Shown piece after piece: positions 1-8,766 of a stretch of 24,019 nt of DNA; the first letter of the stretch is position 1; every line of letters starts with the position of its first letter. The notes below the pieces were generated by a model that was not told where the DNA came from, searched no databases, and saw only the letters and a list, made by a program, of their open reading frames with translations. Origin of the DNA: DATLWN01 sp964422615 (lineage in GTDB: Bacteria; Pseudomonadota; Zetaproteobacteria; Mariprofundales; Mariprofundaceae); assembly GCA_964422615.1 (NCBI GenBank), contig CAYRBJ010000030.1, forward strand, positions 1 through 24,019. The letters run 5' to 3'. A program made the position numbers and the translations under genes.

Positions 1-2318
1 TCGCGGTACAGCCGGCTGTGTTCCCGGTAGTGCGCATTCTGGGGCTGCGACCAGATCCGCACCCCGACAGGTTGCACGACGCCCATATAGTCCGTGACGA
101 CGTCGCCCTTGAGATAGCGGGCGACCTGATCCTTGATTTCGGCCACCGTCAGGCCGTCCATGGCTGCCTGTGCCTGATTGACGTGGATATTCAGGGCATC
201 GCCGGTTGGCAGCGTGCCCGGATCGACCGAAGACGGCTGAATACCGGCGGCGTGGGAGATCGCATCCGCAACCTTCCCGGCGACGCCGGAAAGGACGTCC
301 GGGTTGTTCGCGCTGAGATTGATCACTACCGGCTCCCGCCGGCCGATCATGTCCCCGATCATATCGCTCAGGAGCTGATGGGTGTCATAGCTCAAGCCCG
401 GGACCGCGGCGTCGATTTTCTTCCGGATCTGGGCCATCACGGTCCAGATAGGCGGCCGACCGGACGCCGGAACCAGCTTGACGAAGAAATCACCGCCGTA
501 GGGCATGGTAAGGTCGCCGCCCAGGCCGGCGCCGGTACGGCGTGAATAGGTATCCACGTACGGATTTTTCTTGAGGATGGCCTCGACGACCGCGAGTTCC
601 CGGTTCGTCTCGATGAATGAGGTGCTGGGCGCCGTTTGATAATCCAGCACGAAACCGCCTTCATCCATCTTTGGGAGGAAGCCGGAGCCCACGTGCGCCT
701 GGCCAAGATAACCGACAGCGGCGACGACGGCGAGGATGATGACAGCCAGCCATGGCCTCGTGAACAGTCCGCCGAGCAGGCGCCCATGGAGGCGCCGCAT
801 CCAGTCCTCCCGGTCGTGCGATGGATCGTGCCACTTGTTGAAGTCAATGAGCCCGCGCGCCATCAGCGGCACCAGCAACGCCGTGAAGCCGTAGGAGATG
901 ATCAGGGACGACGCCATCGTGATCGACAGGAACTTGAAAAACGCCCCGGTCACGCCGGATAGGAACGCCAGCGGGATGAACATGATGATGGTGGCGCTGC
1001 TGGACCCCGTCAGGGGCGCCAGGAACTCCCGCGCCGCGCCGAGAACGATTCGCTGCGGCTGTTCCAGTTCAGGGACTCCCGCACGACGCGCAACATGCTC
1101 AACCATGACGATCGCGTCGTCGATCAGCAAACCGATGGCGGCGGCGATACCGCCGAGGGTCATGATGTTGAATGTCATCCCGAATGCGGACAGCAGCACG
1201 CAGGTGGCCAGGACGGACATGGGCACGGTGATCATCGACACCAGCGCCGCGCGCCAGTTGCGCAGGAATCCCAGCACCACGCAGGCGGCAAAGATCAGGC
1301 CGATGACGATCGCCTCTTCCATGGCACCGATCGAAGATTTGACGAGATCGGTCTGGTCGTACCACTTGTGGACGACGATCCCCTTCGGCGCCTTCTTCAT
1401 GAAGGCATCGAGCTTCGAGACGACCTCTTTCTTCAGCTTCAACGAATCGGCGTTATCCTGCTGAAAGACATTGATATTGACCGACGGCTGCCCATCGTCA
1501 TCCACCAGCAGCCATTGGGGGATCGAACCCATCTTCACCCTGGCGATGTTGCCCAGGCGTACGATGTCGCCGGCCTTCGTGTGCAGGGCGACGTTACGGA
1601 CGGATTGGATGGATTTGAACTGGTTGTTCGTGAGTGTCAGATAAAGCAGGTCGTTGTCCTGGATGCGCCCCACCGCTTCCAGCGAGTTGGCCCCGGAGAC
1701 GGCATTGGCAACGTCGGTCGGCGTCAGCCCGTAGGTCTGGAGTTGCTCCGGACTGATGTAGATCTGGACCTCGCTGGTTTGTCCGCCGAGTGTACTGACC
1801 TTCCTGATGCCGGGGATCCCGGTCAGCAGCGGCGCGATCTGGTATTTGGCCATGGTCTGCAACTGTGCCGGCGACACCGTGTTGGAGATCAGCGCGAAGG
1901 AGACGAACGGCATGATCGCATTGGGTGCCATCTGCAGCGCAGAGTAGCCCGTCCCCGGGGGTAGATCCGGCAGTTTCTGCGCCAGCGCCGTCTCGACGCG
2001 CAGCAGCGCATTGGTCATGTTGTAGCCCCACGGGAAATCGACGAATATCTCCGCCGAACCCCGGGTCGTTGTCGATTCGACGTTGAGCGCGCCCGGTACG
2101 GCGCGCGCCACCTTTTCCAGAGGCTCCGTCACCTTGATCAACATGGTGCTGGCCGGCATCTCACCGCTGTCGACCTCGACCCGGATCCGCGGGAAGTTGA
2201 CGGTCGGGAAAAGCTGGATCGGGAGTGTGATACCCGCCATGACTCCCGCCAGCGTCGCCGCAAAGGCGATAAACAGGAGACTCCGCCGGTGACACTCAAC
2301 CCAGTTGATGAAGTTCAT
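1..2318 (-). CDS. RND efflux permease, inner-membrane subunit (partial, C-terminus outside window)
   Basis: This frame is open from the ATG at 2318 to the left edge and gives 772 codons of a protein that is normally about 1000-1050 residues. It is a proton-driven RND pump of the AcrB/CzcA superfamily. The N-terminus (MNFINWVECHRRSL) leads into TM1, followed by a periplasmic porter domain with the usual PTVNFPRIRVEV segment. The TM4 motif LLIDDAIVMVEH carries two acidic residues, D400 and D401, the expected proton relay. A DD pair is typical of HAE/AcrB-type pumps, whereas CusA-type metal pumps usually have one Asp here. The second porter half begins near residue 540 (GSGFLPKMDEGGF). The start codon overlaps the adaptor stop (ATGA), so translation is probably coupled. 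The substrate cannot be read from the sequence; drug, solvent or metal are all possible. Confidence 0.92.
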   Translation of the reverse strand, partial: MNFINWVECHRRSLLFIAFAATLAGVMAGITLPIQLFPTVNFPRIRVEVDSGEMPASTMLIKVTEPLEKVARAVPGALNVESTTTRGSAEIFVDFPWGYNMTNALLRVETALAQKLPDLPPGTGYSALQMAPNAIMPFVSFALISNTVSPAQLQTMAKYQIAPLLTGIPGIRKVSTLGGQTSEVQIYISPEQLQTYGLTPTDVANAVSGANSLEAVGRIQDNDLLYLTLTNNQFKSIQSVRNVALHTKAGDIVRLGNIARVKMGSIPQWLLVDDDGQPSVNINVFQQDNADSLKLKKEVVSKLDAFMKKAPKGIVVHKWYDQTDLVKSSIGAMEEAIVIGLIFAACVVLGFLRNWRAALVSMITVPMSVLATCVLLSAFGMTFNIMTLGGIAAAIGLLIDDAIVMVEHVARRAGVPELEQPQRIVLGAAREFLAPLTGSSSATIIMFIPLAFLSGVTGAFFKFLSITMASSLIISYGFTALLVPLMARGLIDFNKWHDPSHDREDWMRRLHGRLLGGLFTRPWLAVIILAVVAAVGYLGQAHVGSGFLPKMDEGGFVLDYQTAPSTSFIETNRELAVVEAILKKNPYVDTYSRRTGAGLGGDLTMPYGGDFFVKLVPASGRPPIWTVMAQIRKKIDAAVPGLSYDTHQLLSDMIGDMIGRREPVVINLSANNPDVLSGVAGKVADAISHAAGIQPSSVDPGTLPTGDALNIHVNQAQAAMDGLTVAEIKDQVARYLKGDVVTDYMGVVQPVGVRIWSQPQNAHYREHSRLYR

Positions 2319-3376
2319 CGACTACCGTTCCCGCCCGGCGTGTTGCCGCTCCCGGCCGCGTGCAGCTTCGTGCCGTTGTCGAGCTGGTAGTTTCCCGTGC
2401 CAACCACGGGCGCACCGGCGACCAGGTCGCCCTGAACCAGATCCTTGTCGCCCTTCGAAGTAACGACCGTTACCGGGACCAGCCTGGCAACATCGTGAAT
2501 CGACTGCACGATATAGGTCTGTCCGCTCGTGTTGAGCAAGACCGCTTCGTGAGGAACGACATAGCCCTGTTTGACACCGGTATTGATCACCACCTTGCCC
2601 ATTTCCCCCGTAAGCAAGGTACTGTCAGGAAGAGATATCTCGATGGGGATAAGACCATTCTGCGTTGAGACAACGAATCCGCGCAGGACCACCTTGCCAT
2701 GAAACGTCCCGCTTGCGCTGAACGGAGTAATCGTCGCTTCGTCGCCGTTCTTGATCTCTGCGGCCTGCGCGGGCACTACACCGGTTTTGAACACCAGTCC
2801 CGTCGGGCGGGCAAGTTCGATGACCGGTGCGCCCCGTGCAACGAAAGCACCGGAACTCGCGGCGATGTTCGTGACGACGGCATCGAACGGCGCCTTCAGT
2901 GTATGCGGGCCGTTGGCGCCCTCCTGCTGCAGCGCCTCCAGCGTGGTCCTTGCACCCGCTTCCTTCTTTTCATCCTGCGCCAGTTGGGCTGTCGTCTCCA
3001 GATGCGCCGCAGCCAGCCGCCGGCTCCGCGCCAACAGGAGCCGGGCGACTTTGAGCGCCTGTTCGGCCTGCTTGTAGCTTGAGCGCGTCTCGGGGCTCGG
3101 AACCAGCGTCACCAGCGGTGTACCTTTGGCAATCCGCTGGCCTTCCCGTACTTCGACGTCGCTCACCCGGACGGCAACCGGTACGGAGAGTATCTCCCGC
3201 GCTTTCTGGGACGGCACCACCCTGCCGTACGTGGTCACGGACGTCGGGAGGCTCCCCTTCTGCAGCGGGATCAGATGCACCGTCACCGTGACGCCGCCAT
3301 CGTCGGCAAGGGCGGCCCCCGGGCCGATGATGGCGGCGCACACCGCTACAAGGACGATCAGGATAAGATTTTTCAT
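2315..3376 (-). CDS. RND efflux periplasmic adaptor (HlyD/membrane fusion protein family)
   Basis: A 353-residue adaptor that bridges the inner-membrane permease and the outer-membrane channel. The N-terminus (MKNLILIVLVAVCAAIIGPGAALA) is a Sec signal peptide with likely cleavage after ALA. Residues about 45-80 (VAVRVSDVEVREGQRIAKGTPLVTLVPSP) form the first half of a lipoyl/barrel-sandwich domain. A helical hairpin of about 60 residues follows, rich in Ala, Leu, Gln and charged residues. Then come the second lipoyl half (LKAPFDAVVTNIAASSGAFVARGAPVIEL), a beta-barrel and a membrane-proximal domain. The tail is Gly/Asn-rich. The start codon overlaps the stop of the outer-membrane factor (ATGA), and its own stop overlaps the permease start. 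The short hairpin fits a pump using a TolC-like channel. Family assignment is secure; substrate is unknown. Confidence 0.92.
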   Translation of the reverse strand: MKNLILIVLVAVCAAIIGPGAALADDGGVTVTVHLIPLQKGSLPTSVTTYGRVVPSQKAREILSVPVAVRVSDVEVREGQRIAKGTPLVTLVPSPETRSSYKQAEQALKVARLLLARSRRLAAAHLETTAQLAQDEKKEAGARTTLEALQQEGANGPHTLKAPFDAVVTNIAASSGAFVARGAPVIELARPTGLVFKTGVVPAQAAEIKNGDEATITPFSASGTFHGKVVLRGFVVSTQNGLIPIEISLPDSTLLTGEMGKVVINTGVKQGYVVPHEAVLLNTSGQTYIVQSIHDVARLVPVTVVTSKGDKDLVQGDLVAGAPVVGTGNYQLDNGTKLHAAGSGNTPGGNGSR

Positions 3377-4758
3377 GAATGTGCCTTTGCGCTGTCGAGG
3401 CCGAGCACGGTCAGCAGGGCAATGTGGTCTTCCAGCAGGCTCTGCTGCAGCTTGACGGCCTCGATGTGCTTGTTGATGCGTGCGCTTTCAACCGGCACGA
3501 AGCCGGCCTCGTCCATGTCGCCGTGATCCAGCCTTTGCCGGGCGCTTCTGGCTACAGCATCCAACTGAGGCAGGGCGGAGCGGACCGTGGACAGCTGCGC
3601 TGAAAGCAACCGGCTGTCGGCCAGCAGGCGCTTGACCATCGCCTGCGCGGCCAGCACCCGGCTCTCGTATTCGTCATGGAGGCGCCGGCGCGTGGCCTTG
3701 CTCACGGCGATCTGGCCGCGGTTGGCGTTCAGCATCGGGATGGCCATCGTGATATCCACGCCGTGCGTGAAAATGCCGCCCGTGTCGCTCGCTAGGTTGA
3801 AGGCCAGAAAGATCGGCGGGAACTGCTCCCAGATGGCCTGCCGGTAGCGTTCATCCTGGGCACGGTAGCCGGCTCGCAGGGCCAGCAGGTCGGGCCGGCG
3901 CTTTGCCAGTTCGGCCAGTGCCTGCGCGACGCCGGCCTTGTCCGGCATCGCCAGCGGCTCGCGATCGACAAGCGCCAGCGTGCTGTCTGGTGGCAATCCC
4001 AGCAGCGCGTTCAGCGCCCGATGGCTCTGCAACAATTGACGCTGCAGCGTGTTTACCTGCTGATTGATGTTCAGCCAGGCGACCAGGCTGGTATTGGCCG
4101 CCGCCGCGGTGACATCGCCGGCTTCGGACGCCGCCTTGAGGCGCAGGTACTCGTCGTGCAGCAGCCCCTGATTGCGCCGCAGCCAGCCCAGCAACTTTTG
4201 CTGACTGATGATGCGCGAGAACAGCAGCCGCGCCTTGGCTACCACCTGCCACTCCTGCCACAGCAGGTTCAGGTCGATCTGGCGGCTGGCGGCCTGGGCG
4301 GTCCCGTGATGTAACCCTTGCACGAGCAGGCTGCGCAACGGGTAACCGATGGCATGTTCCCAGCCCTGTACCAGGCCATTCACGTGGGAGGCGGGCATGT
4401 CGCGGGTGGTGGAGTACTGCGGGTCGGGCAACAGCCCGGCGGCAAACGCCTGGGCCTGGCCGATGCCGGCGCGGTCGCGGGCCAACTTCAGGTCGGGGTT
4501 GTTGGCCACGGCCAGCATGGCCACCTCGGTCATGTCCAGGCCGTCCGACGCATCGAAACGGTGCGCGGCCAGGTGCGGGAATGGGATTTTGGCACGATCG
4601 ACGACAAGATGGTTCGCCGATGCCGGCCATTGGGGATGATCGTTCAGGGGCAGGGCCTGATAGCGTGCGCAACCGGCCTGCAGCAACAGGCCGGCGAGCA
4701 ACAGCCCGAGCAAAGGTCTTGCTGGGCGGGTATGGCGGAACGCTGATTCCTGCAGCAT
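3373..4758 (-). CDS. Outer-membrane efflux channel lipoprotein (TolC/OEP family)
   Basis: A 461-residue outer-membrane factor, first gene of the efflux operon. The signal peptide ends in the lipobox LQAGC, with the lipidated cysteine at residue 30, so it is an acylated TolC-type protein like OprM or CusC. Two similar halves of long amphipathic helices are visible, including GLDMTEVAMLAVANNPDLKLARDRAGIGQAQ-type and RRPDLLALRAGYRAQDERY-type repeats. These are the classic OEP signature (NNPDL and RRPDL). The length is normal for the family. Upstream is a 197-bp divergent gap shared with hppA that holds a 7-4-7 direct repeat. No strong ribosome-binding site is seen before the ATG at 4758. This order (channel, adaptor, permease) is common for metal-type RND operons, which slightly favours a metal or toxic-ion role despite the DD motif in the permease. 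Confidence 0.9.
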   Translation of the reverse strand: MLQESAFRHTRPARPLLGLLLAGLLLQAGCARYQALPLNDHPQWPASANHLVVDRAKIPFPHLAAHRFDASDGLDMTEVAMLAVANNPDLKLARDRAGIGQAQAFAAGLLPDPQYSTTRDMPASHVNGLVQGWEHAIGYPLRSLLVQGLHHGTAQAASRQIDLNLLWQEWQVVAKARLLFSRIISQQKLLGWLRRNQGLLHDEYLRLKAASEAGDVTAAAANTSLVAWLNINQQVNTLQRQLLQSHRALNALLGLPPDSTLALVDREPLAMPDKAGVAQALAELAKRRPDLLALRAGYRAQDERYRQAIWEQFPPIFLAFNLASDTGGIFTHGVDITMAIPMLNANRGQIAVSKATRRRLHDEYESRVLAAQAMVKRLLADSRLLSAQLSTVRSALPQLDAVARSARQRLDHGDMDEAGFVPVESARINKHIEAVKLQQSLLEDHIALLTVLGLDSAKAHS

Positions 4759-4779
4759 GGGGTGGATGCTGCCCGGGGT

Positions 4780-4797
4780 GACTTAACCACGACTTAA
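4780..4797 (-). promoter_or_regulatory. Direct repeat, possible operator upstream of the efflux operon
   Basis: Two exact copies of GACTTAA (TTAAGTC on the minus strand) lie at 4780-4786 and 4791-4797, separated by CCAC. The 7-4-7 layout with 11-bp periodicity is that of sites bound by OmpR/PhoB-family response regulators, which often control RND metal-efflux operons. The repeat is 22-39 nt upstream of the channel start codon. The geometry is seen; the function is inferred. Confidence 0.35.
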
Positions 4798-4876
4798 GGC
4801 GGTTGGACACGTAACAAGGCCGAACGAGGCGTGTTCAGTCCCCCTTCTATTCACAACCGGGGACGACTAGGCTAGT

Positions 4877-4882
4877 TATAAG
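4877..4882 (+). promoter_or_regulatory. Possible -10 hexamer for hppA
   Basis: TATAAG stands out in the GC-rich divergent gap about 75 nt upstream of the hppA start. No good -35 at 17 bp was found; the nearest candidate, TTCACA at 4850-4855, is 21 bp away. Treat as a weak candidate only. Confidence 0.25.
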
Positions 4883-4955
4883 CGATGCATCAAGGGATCC
4901 GACAACCCGAGAGCCTTTCATTCGTCATCCAATGTAGAAAGGGGGGAGCAAGCCG

Positions 4956-7007
4956 ATGATCTGGGAAAGCATGGTGGGCATGGCAGCGGCATTCGCGGGC
5001 ATCGCCTATGCGGTATGGTGCGCCGTCTGGGTACTCAGGCAACCGGAGGGTGAGGAGGCATTGCGCGCGCCCTATCTCGCCATCCGCGAAGGCGCTCACG
5101 CCTTCATGCGCATCCAGTACAGCGTGATCGGGGGCGTCGCCCTGGTCATCTTCCTTATCCTGTGGCTCACTCCCCACTTCGGCCTTCTCACCGCCATCGG
5201 ATTCGCCATCGGCGCCCTTTGCTCGGCCGCCTCCGGCACCATCGGCATGTCCATCTCGGTGCGGGCCAATGTACGCACCGCCGCCGCCGCCGAGCACGGC
5301 TTGGCTCGGGCGCTAAGCGTCTCCCAGCGCTCCGGTTCGGTCACGGGCTTTCTGGTCGGAGGTCTGGCGCTGGCCGCCATCTGCGGCTTTTACCTGCTGC
5401 TGTGGAAACTGACCCCCCCCGGCCAGGCGATGAATTTGCAGCCGATGACGGGGCTCGGCTTCGGCGCTTCTCTGGTCAGCGTTTTCAGTCGCCTCGGCGG
5501 CGGCATCTTCACCAAGGCCGCCGATGTCGGCGCCGATCTGTCCGGCAAGATCGAGCAAGGCATCCCGGAGGACGATCCGCGCAACCCCGCTGTCATCGCC
5601 GACAATGTCGGGGACAATGTCGGCGACTGCGCCGGCATGGCCGCAGACGTGTTCGAAAGCTATGCGGTGACCGTGGTCGCATCCATGCTGGTAGCCGCCT
5701 CGTCGACAGGCCACGATGCGGCGGCCCAGCAGTTCCCTCTCGTGTTGGGGGCCGTGGCGATGCTGGCCAGCATGATCGGCATGCAGACCGTGCGTCTGGG
5801 CAAGGGCGGCAGTCCGGCAGGCGCCCTGAGCCGAGGCATCATCGCCAGCATCATCCTCGCCGCCGCCGGTTATTATATCGCCAGCGAATGGGTCATGGGC
5901 GCCTCGACCCAGCATAACCCACTGCACCTGTTCGGCGCTGCAGTGACCGGCCTTGCCGTCGGCCTGGGCATGGTCCTCGCCGCCAATTATTTCACCGGCA
6001 CCGGTTTCACGCCGGTGCGGCGCATCGCCAACGCCGCCCGTTCGGGGCATGCCACCACCATCATCACCGGCCTGGCGGTCGGCATGGAGTCCACCGCCGT
6101 ACCGGCGCTGTGCATCGCCATCGGCATCATCGTCGCCTACGCGCTGGCCGGGGTCTATGGCATCGCCATCGCCACCTGCGGCCTGCTGGCGCTGACGCCG
6201 GCCGTGATCTCCATCGACGCCTATGGCCCGATCACCGACAATGCCGGCGGCATCGCCGAGATGGCGGGCTTGCCGGAGAAGGTGCGTGAAACCACCGATG
6301 CGCTGGACACCGTCGGCAACACCACCAAGGCACTGACCAAGGCCTTCGCCATCGGCTCGGCGGGACTGGCTGCCCTGACGCTGTTCGCCGCCTACAAGCT
6401 GGAGCTCGGTGCCAGTGCCCGGCATCTCGAGTTCACCCTCGGCAATCCCTACGTGCTGGCCGGGCTGTTCATCGGCGCCCTGCTACCCTTTGTGTTCAGC
6501 GGCCTGGCCATGGATGCTGTCGGCGATGTCGCGGCGCGCATCGTCGAGGAGGTGCGCCGTCAGTTCAAGGAGCATCCGGATATCCTGGCCGGTAAGCGCA
6601 AACCCGATTACGACCAGGCCGTGGCCATGCTGACCAAATCGTCGATCCGCGGCATGTTGCTGCCCGCCTCCCTGCCCGTCTTCGTGCCGCTGGCCATCGC
6701 CCTGCTGTGGGCCCCGTTCGCACCGACTGGCAGCGCCGCACTGCTGATGGGCGGCGTCGTCATCGGTGCCGTCAGTTCCGGCCTGCTGCTGGCCCTTTCG
6801 ATGTGCACCGGCGGCGGCGCCTGGGACAATGCGAAGAAATACATCGAGGCCGGCCATTTCGGCGGCAAGAACTCGCCGGCGCACGCGGCGGCGGTCACCG
6901 GCGACACGGTCGGCGATCCGTACAAGGATACCGCCGGGCCGGCCATCAATCCGATGTGCAAGGTGTTGAGCCTGATGGCCGTGCTGCTGGCCTCGTTCCT
7001 GATCTAG
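4956..7007 (+). CDS. hppA: K+-independent membrane-bound H+-translocating pyrophosphatase
   Basis: A 683-residue integral membrane protein that couples PPi hydrolysis to proton export, recovering energy from biosynthetic PPi. About 16 membrane segments are expected and the length is normal. The PPi/Mg-binding signature DVGADLSGKIE starts at D190, with Ser where Val is usual. It is followed by the acidic motif DNVGDNVGDCAGMAADVFE from D216. The C-terminal set is GAWDNAKKYIE and GDTVGDPYKDTAGPAINP. The segment GNTTKALTK has Lys458 and Thr461, the pair that replaces Ala and Gly/Ala in K+-dependent enzymes, so this should be K+-independent. A strong Shine-Dalgarno (AGGGGGGAG) precedes the ATG. 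It is transcribed alone, divergent from the efflux operon and convergent with purK. Proton rather than sodium transport follows from the K+-independent class. Confidence 0.97.
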   Translation: MIWESMVGMAAAFAGIAYAVWCAVWVLRQPEGEEALRAPYLAIREGAHAFMRIQYSVIGGVALVIFLILWLTPHFGLLTAIGFAIGALCSAASGTIGMSISVRANVRTAAAAEHGLARALSVSQRSGSVTGFLVGGLALAAICGFYLLLWKLTPPGQAMNLQPMTGLGFGASLVSVFSRLGGGIFTKAADVGADLSGKIEQGIPEDDPRNPAVIADNVGDNVGDCAGMAADVFESYAVTVVASMLVAASSTGHDAAAQQFPLVLGAVAMLASMIGMQTVRLGKGGSPAGALSRGIIASIILAAAGYYIASEWVMGASTQHNPLHLFGAAVTGLAVGLGMVLAANYFTGTGFTPVRRIANAARSGHATTIITGLAVGMESTAVPALCIAIGIIVAYALAGVYGIAIATCGLLALTPAVISIDAYGPITDNAGGIAEMAGLPEKVRETTDALDTVGNTTKALTKAFAIGSAGLAALTLFAAYKLELGASARHLEFTLGNPYVLAGLFIGALLPFVFSGLAMDAVGDVAARIVEEVRRQFKEHPDILAGKRKPDYDQAVAMLTKSSIRGMLLPASLPVFVPLAIALLWAPFAPTGSAALLMGGVVIGAVSSGLLLALSMCTGGGAWDNAKKYIEAGHFGGKNSPAHAAAVTGDTVGDPYKDTAGPAINPMCKVLSLMAVLLASFLI

Positions 7008-7062
7008 CCCCCGGCCTCGGCTTCGTTGCAGGCAGAGGGCGTGCATCACGTGCCCCGTTCGA

Positions 7063-8154
7063 TCAGCTCGATGATATCCGCGCCAGGGCGAGCAGCCGCA
7101 ACAGCGCCGCATCCATGCCTCGCGTATCAGCGGCAACCACGGTGGCATGGCCGAGCTTGCGTCCCGACTTCGGCTGCTTGCCGTAGTCGTGCAGCTTCAC
7201 CCCCGGCACGGCCAGCACCTGTGCCATCGGCGGCATGGCACCGATGAAGTTGACCATGGCCGCGTGACCGAGCGCGCGCGTGTCTCCGAGCGGCAGGCCG
7301 AGGATGGCCCTGAGGTGTTGCTCGAACTGGCTGACGGCAGTTCCCTCGATGGTCCAGTGGCCGGAATTGTGGATACGCGGCGCCATCTCGTTGACCAGAA
7401 GCATGTCCCCGGCCTGAAACAGCTCCAGCGTCAGCACCCCGACATAATCGAGGGCCTCCAGCACGGCACGGGCGTACCGCTCCGCCTGCGCCTGCATGCC
7501 ATCCTCCGGGCGGCAGCGGGTGAGATGCAGGATACCGTCGCGGTGCTCATTCTCGGCCAGCGGATAGAAGCGCAGTTCCCCCTCCCGTGCACGTACGGCG
7601 ATGATGGACACCTCCCGATCGAATCGGACGAAGCCCTCGAGGATCAGCGGCACACCCCCGAGCTGCTGCCAGGCTGCGGCCATGTCGTCCGATTTACGCA
7701 GCACCGCCTGCCCCTTGCCATCGTAGCCCATGGTGCGTGTCTTCAGCACCGCCGGCAGCCCGATCTCGGACACCGCCTGGCGCAGCCCCTCCAGACTATC
7801 GACGGCCCGGAATTCGGCGGTGGGCAGGCCGAGTTCCCGGAACAGGTGCTTCTCGCGCCAGCGGTCGCGGGCGATGGCATGCGCATCCGAGCCCGGATAC
7901 AGGGTGGCGCGTCCGGAGAGATAGGCGATCGCCGCCTCCGGCACGTTCTCGAACTCGTAGGTGACGACATCGCTGGCCGAGGCAAGCCGCTGCAGCATGC
8001 CGACATCGTCGTATGAGCCCTTCAGGTGGGTGCCCAGCGGGGCGGCACAGGCGTCGGGAGCGGGATCGAGGAAGGTGAAATGCAGCCCCAGCGGGTGGCC
8101 GGCCAGGGCGAGCATGCGCGCCAGTTGCCCGCCGCCGACGACGCCGATGTTCAC
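7063..8154 (-). CDS. purK: N5-carboxyaminoimidazole ribonucleotide synthase
   Basis: A 363-residue ATP-grasp enzyme converting AIR, ATP and bicarbonate to N5-CAIR in de novo purine synthesis. The N-terminal Rossmann-like motif GGGQLARM is at residues 7-14. The central ATP-grasp region contains LKTRTMGYDGKGQAVL (the phosphate-binding loop), and the catalytic end has NEMAPRIHNSGHWTIEG, a PurK hallmark. The start codon overlaps the purE stop as ATGA, so the pair is translationally coupled. The product goes straight to PurE. No clear hairpin terminator is seen in the 55 bp between its stop and the convergent hppA. Confidence 0.96.
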   Translation of the reverse strand: MNIGVVGGGQLARMLALAGHPLGLHFTFLDPAPDACAAPLGTHLKGSYDDVGMLQRLASASDVVTYEFENVPEAAIAYLSGRATLYPGSDAHAIARDRWREKHLFRELGLPTAEFRAVDSLEGLRQAVSEIGLPAVLKTRTMGYDGKGQAVLRKSDDMAAAWQQLGGVPLILEGFVRFDREVSIIAVRAREGELRFYPLAENEHRDGILHLTRCRPEDGMQAQAERYARAVLEALDYVGVLTLELFQAGDMLLVNEMAPRIHNSGHWTIEGTAVSQFEQHLRAILGLPLGDTRALGHAAMVNFIGAMPPMAQVLAVPGVKLHDYGKQPKSGRKLGHATVVAADTRGMDAALLRLLALARISSS

Positions 8155-8663
8155 GGGGCGTTTCTCGGATCCGGTCGCGCCAGCACAGCCTCGGTCTGGC
8201 GAAGGCGGAACGCCTTCAGCGCCTGCTTCACCGCCGGATGATGGTTGGCAAGGATGCTCGCCGCCAGCAGCGCCGCATTGACCGCTCCCGCCCGGCCGAT
8301 GGCCAGGGTACCGACCGGGATACCGGCGGGCATCTGCGCGATGGACAGCAGCGAATCGATGCCGTTCAGCGCCTTGGACTGCACCGGCACGCCCAGCACC
8401 GGCAACGCGGTCTTGGCTGCAACCATGCCCGGCAGGTGCGCCGCCCCCCCGGCACCGGCGATGATTACCTCCAGCCCCCGGGACTCGGCGCTATCGGCAT
8501 ACTCGAACAGCAAGTCCGGGGTGCGGTGGGCGGACACCACCCGCACCTCGTGGGGGATGCCGAGCTGGGTCAGGGTCTCGGCCGCATGGCCCATGGTCTC
8601 CCAGTCGGAGCGTGATCCCATGATGATGCCGACCAGCGGCTGTTGCTCGTTGCTTTGGCTCAT
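8151..8663 (-). CDS. purE: N5-carboxyaminoimidazole ribonucleotide mutase (class I PurE)
   Basis: A 170-residue class I PurE that converts N5-CAIR to CAIR. The substrate loop GSRSDW is at residues 16-21, and the catalytic histidine is in SAHRTP (H46). The GAGGAAHLPGM and SKALNGIDSLLSIAQMPAGIPVGT segments are intact. The ATG overlaps the stop codon of an upstream carbonic-anhydrase remnant (ATGA). A good Shine-Dalgarno (GAGGAG) lies five nt before the ATG, inside that remnant. Transcription is therefore likely to come from the promoter region next to the CbbR-like regulator. The C-terminal about 15 residues are variable and unstructured-looking, which is common. Confidence 0.97.
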   Translation of the reverse strand: MSQSNEQQPLVGIIMGSRSDWETMGHAAETLTQLGIPHEVRVVSAHRTPDLLFEYADSAESRGLEVIIAGAGGAAHLPGMVAAKTALPVLGVPVQSKALNGIDSLLSIAQMPAGIPVGTLAIGRAGAVNAALLAASILANHHPAVKQALKAFRLRQTEAVLARPDPRNAP

Positions 8664-8766
8664 GGTGTCTCCTCACCGGGCTCCCGCCCTTCCATCTTCT
8701 GCAGACGCTCGACGGTATTGGTCGCCAGATCATAGTACCAGCCGTGCAGGCTGAGGCTGCCTGCAT
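8660..8766 (-). pseudogene. Beta-carbonic anhydrase remnant (C-terminal end only)
   Basis: The last about 30 codons read SLSLHGWYYDLATNTVERLQKMEG and end with a TGA that overlaps the purE start. The LHGWYYD motif is the characteristic C-terminal strand of beta-class carbonic anhydrases. The zinc ligands (Cys, Asp, His, Cys) and most of the fold (about 180 residues) are absent. It is fused upstream, without a stop, to an aldolase remnant, giving a continuous 96-codon frame from the ATG at 8950. The ancestral gene probably sat directly before purE. Carbonic anhydrase supplies bicarbonate, the PurK substrate, so the linkage made metabolic sense. The family call rests on this short tail only. Confidence 0.7.

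Noticed and set aside
7045..7066. Possible hairpin between hppA and purK (GGGC...GCCC around a GTG/CAC core)
   Set aside because: Pairing needs several mismatches or G-U pairs and there is no T-tract; not supported as a terminator.
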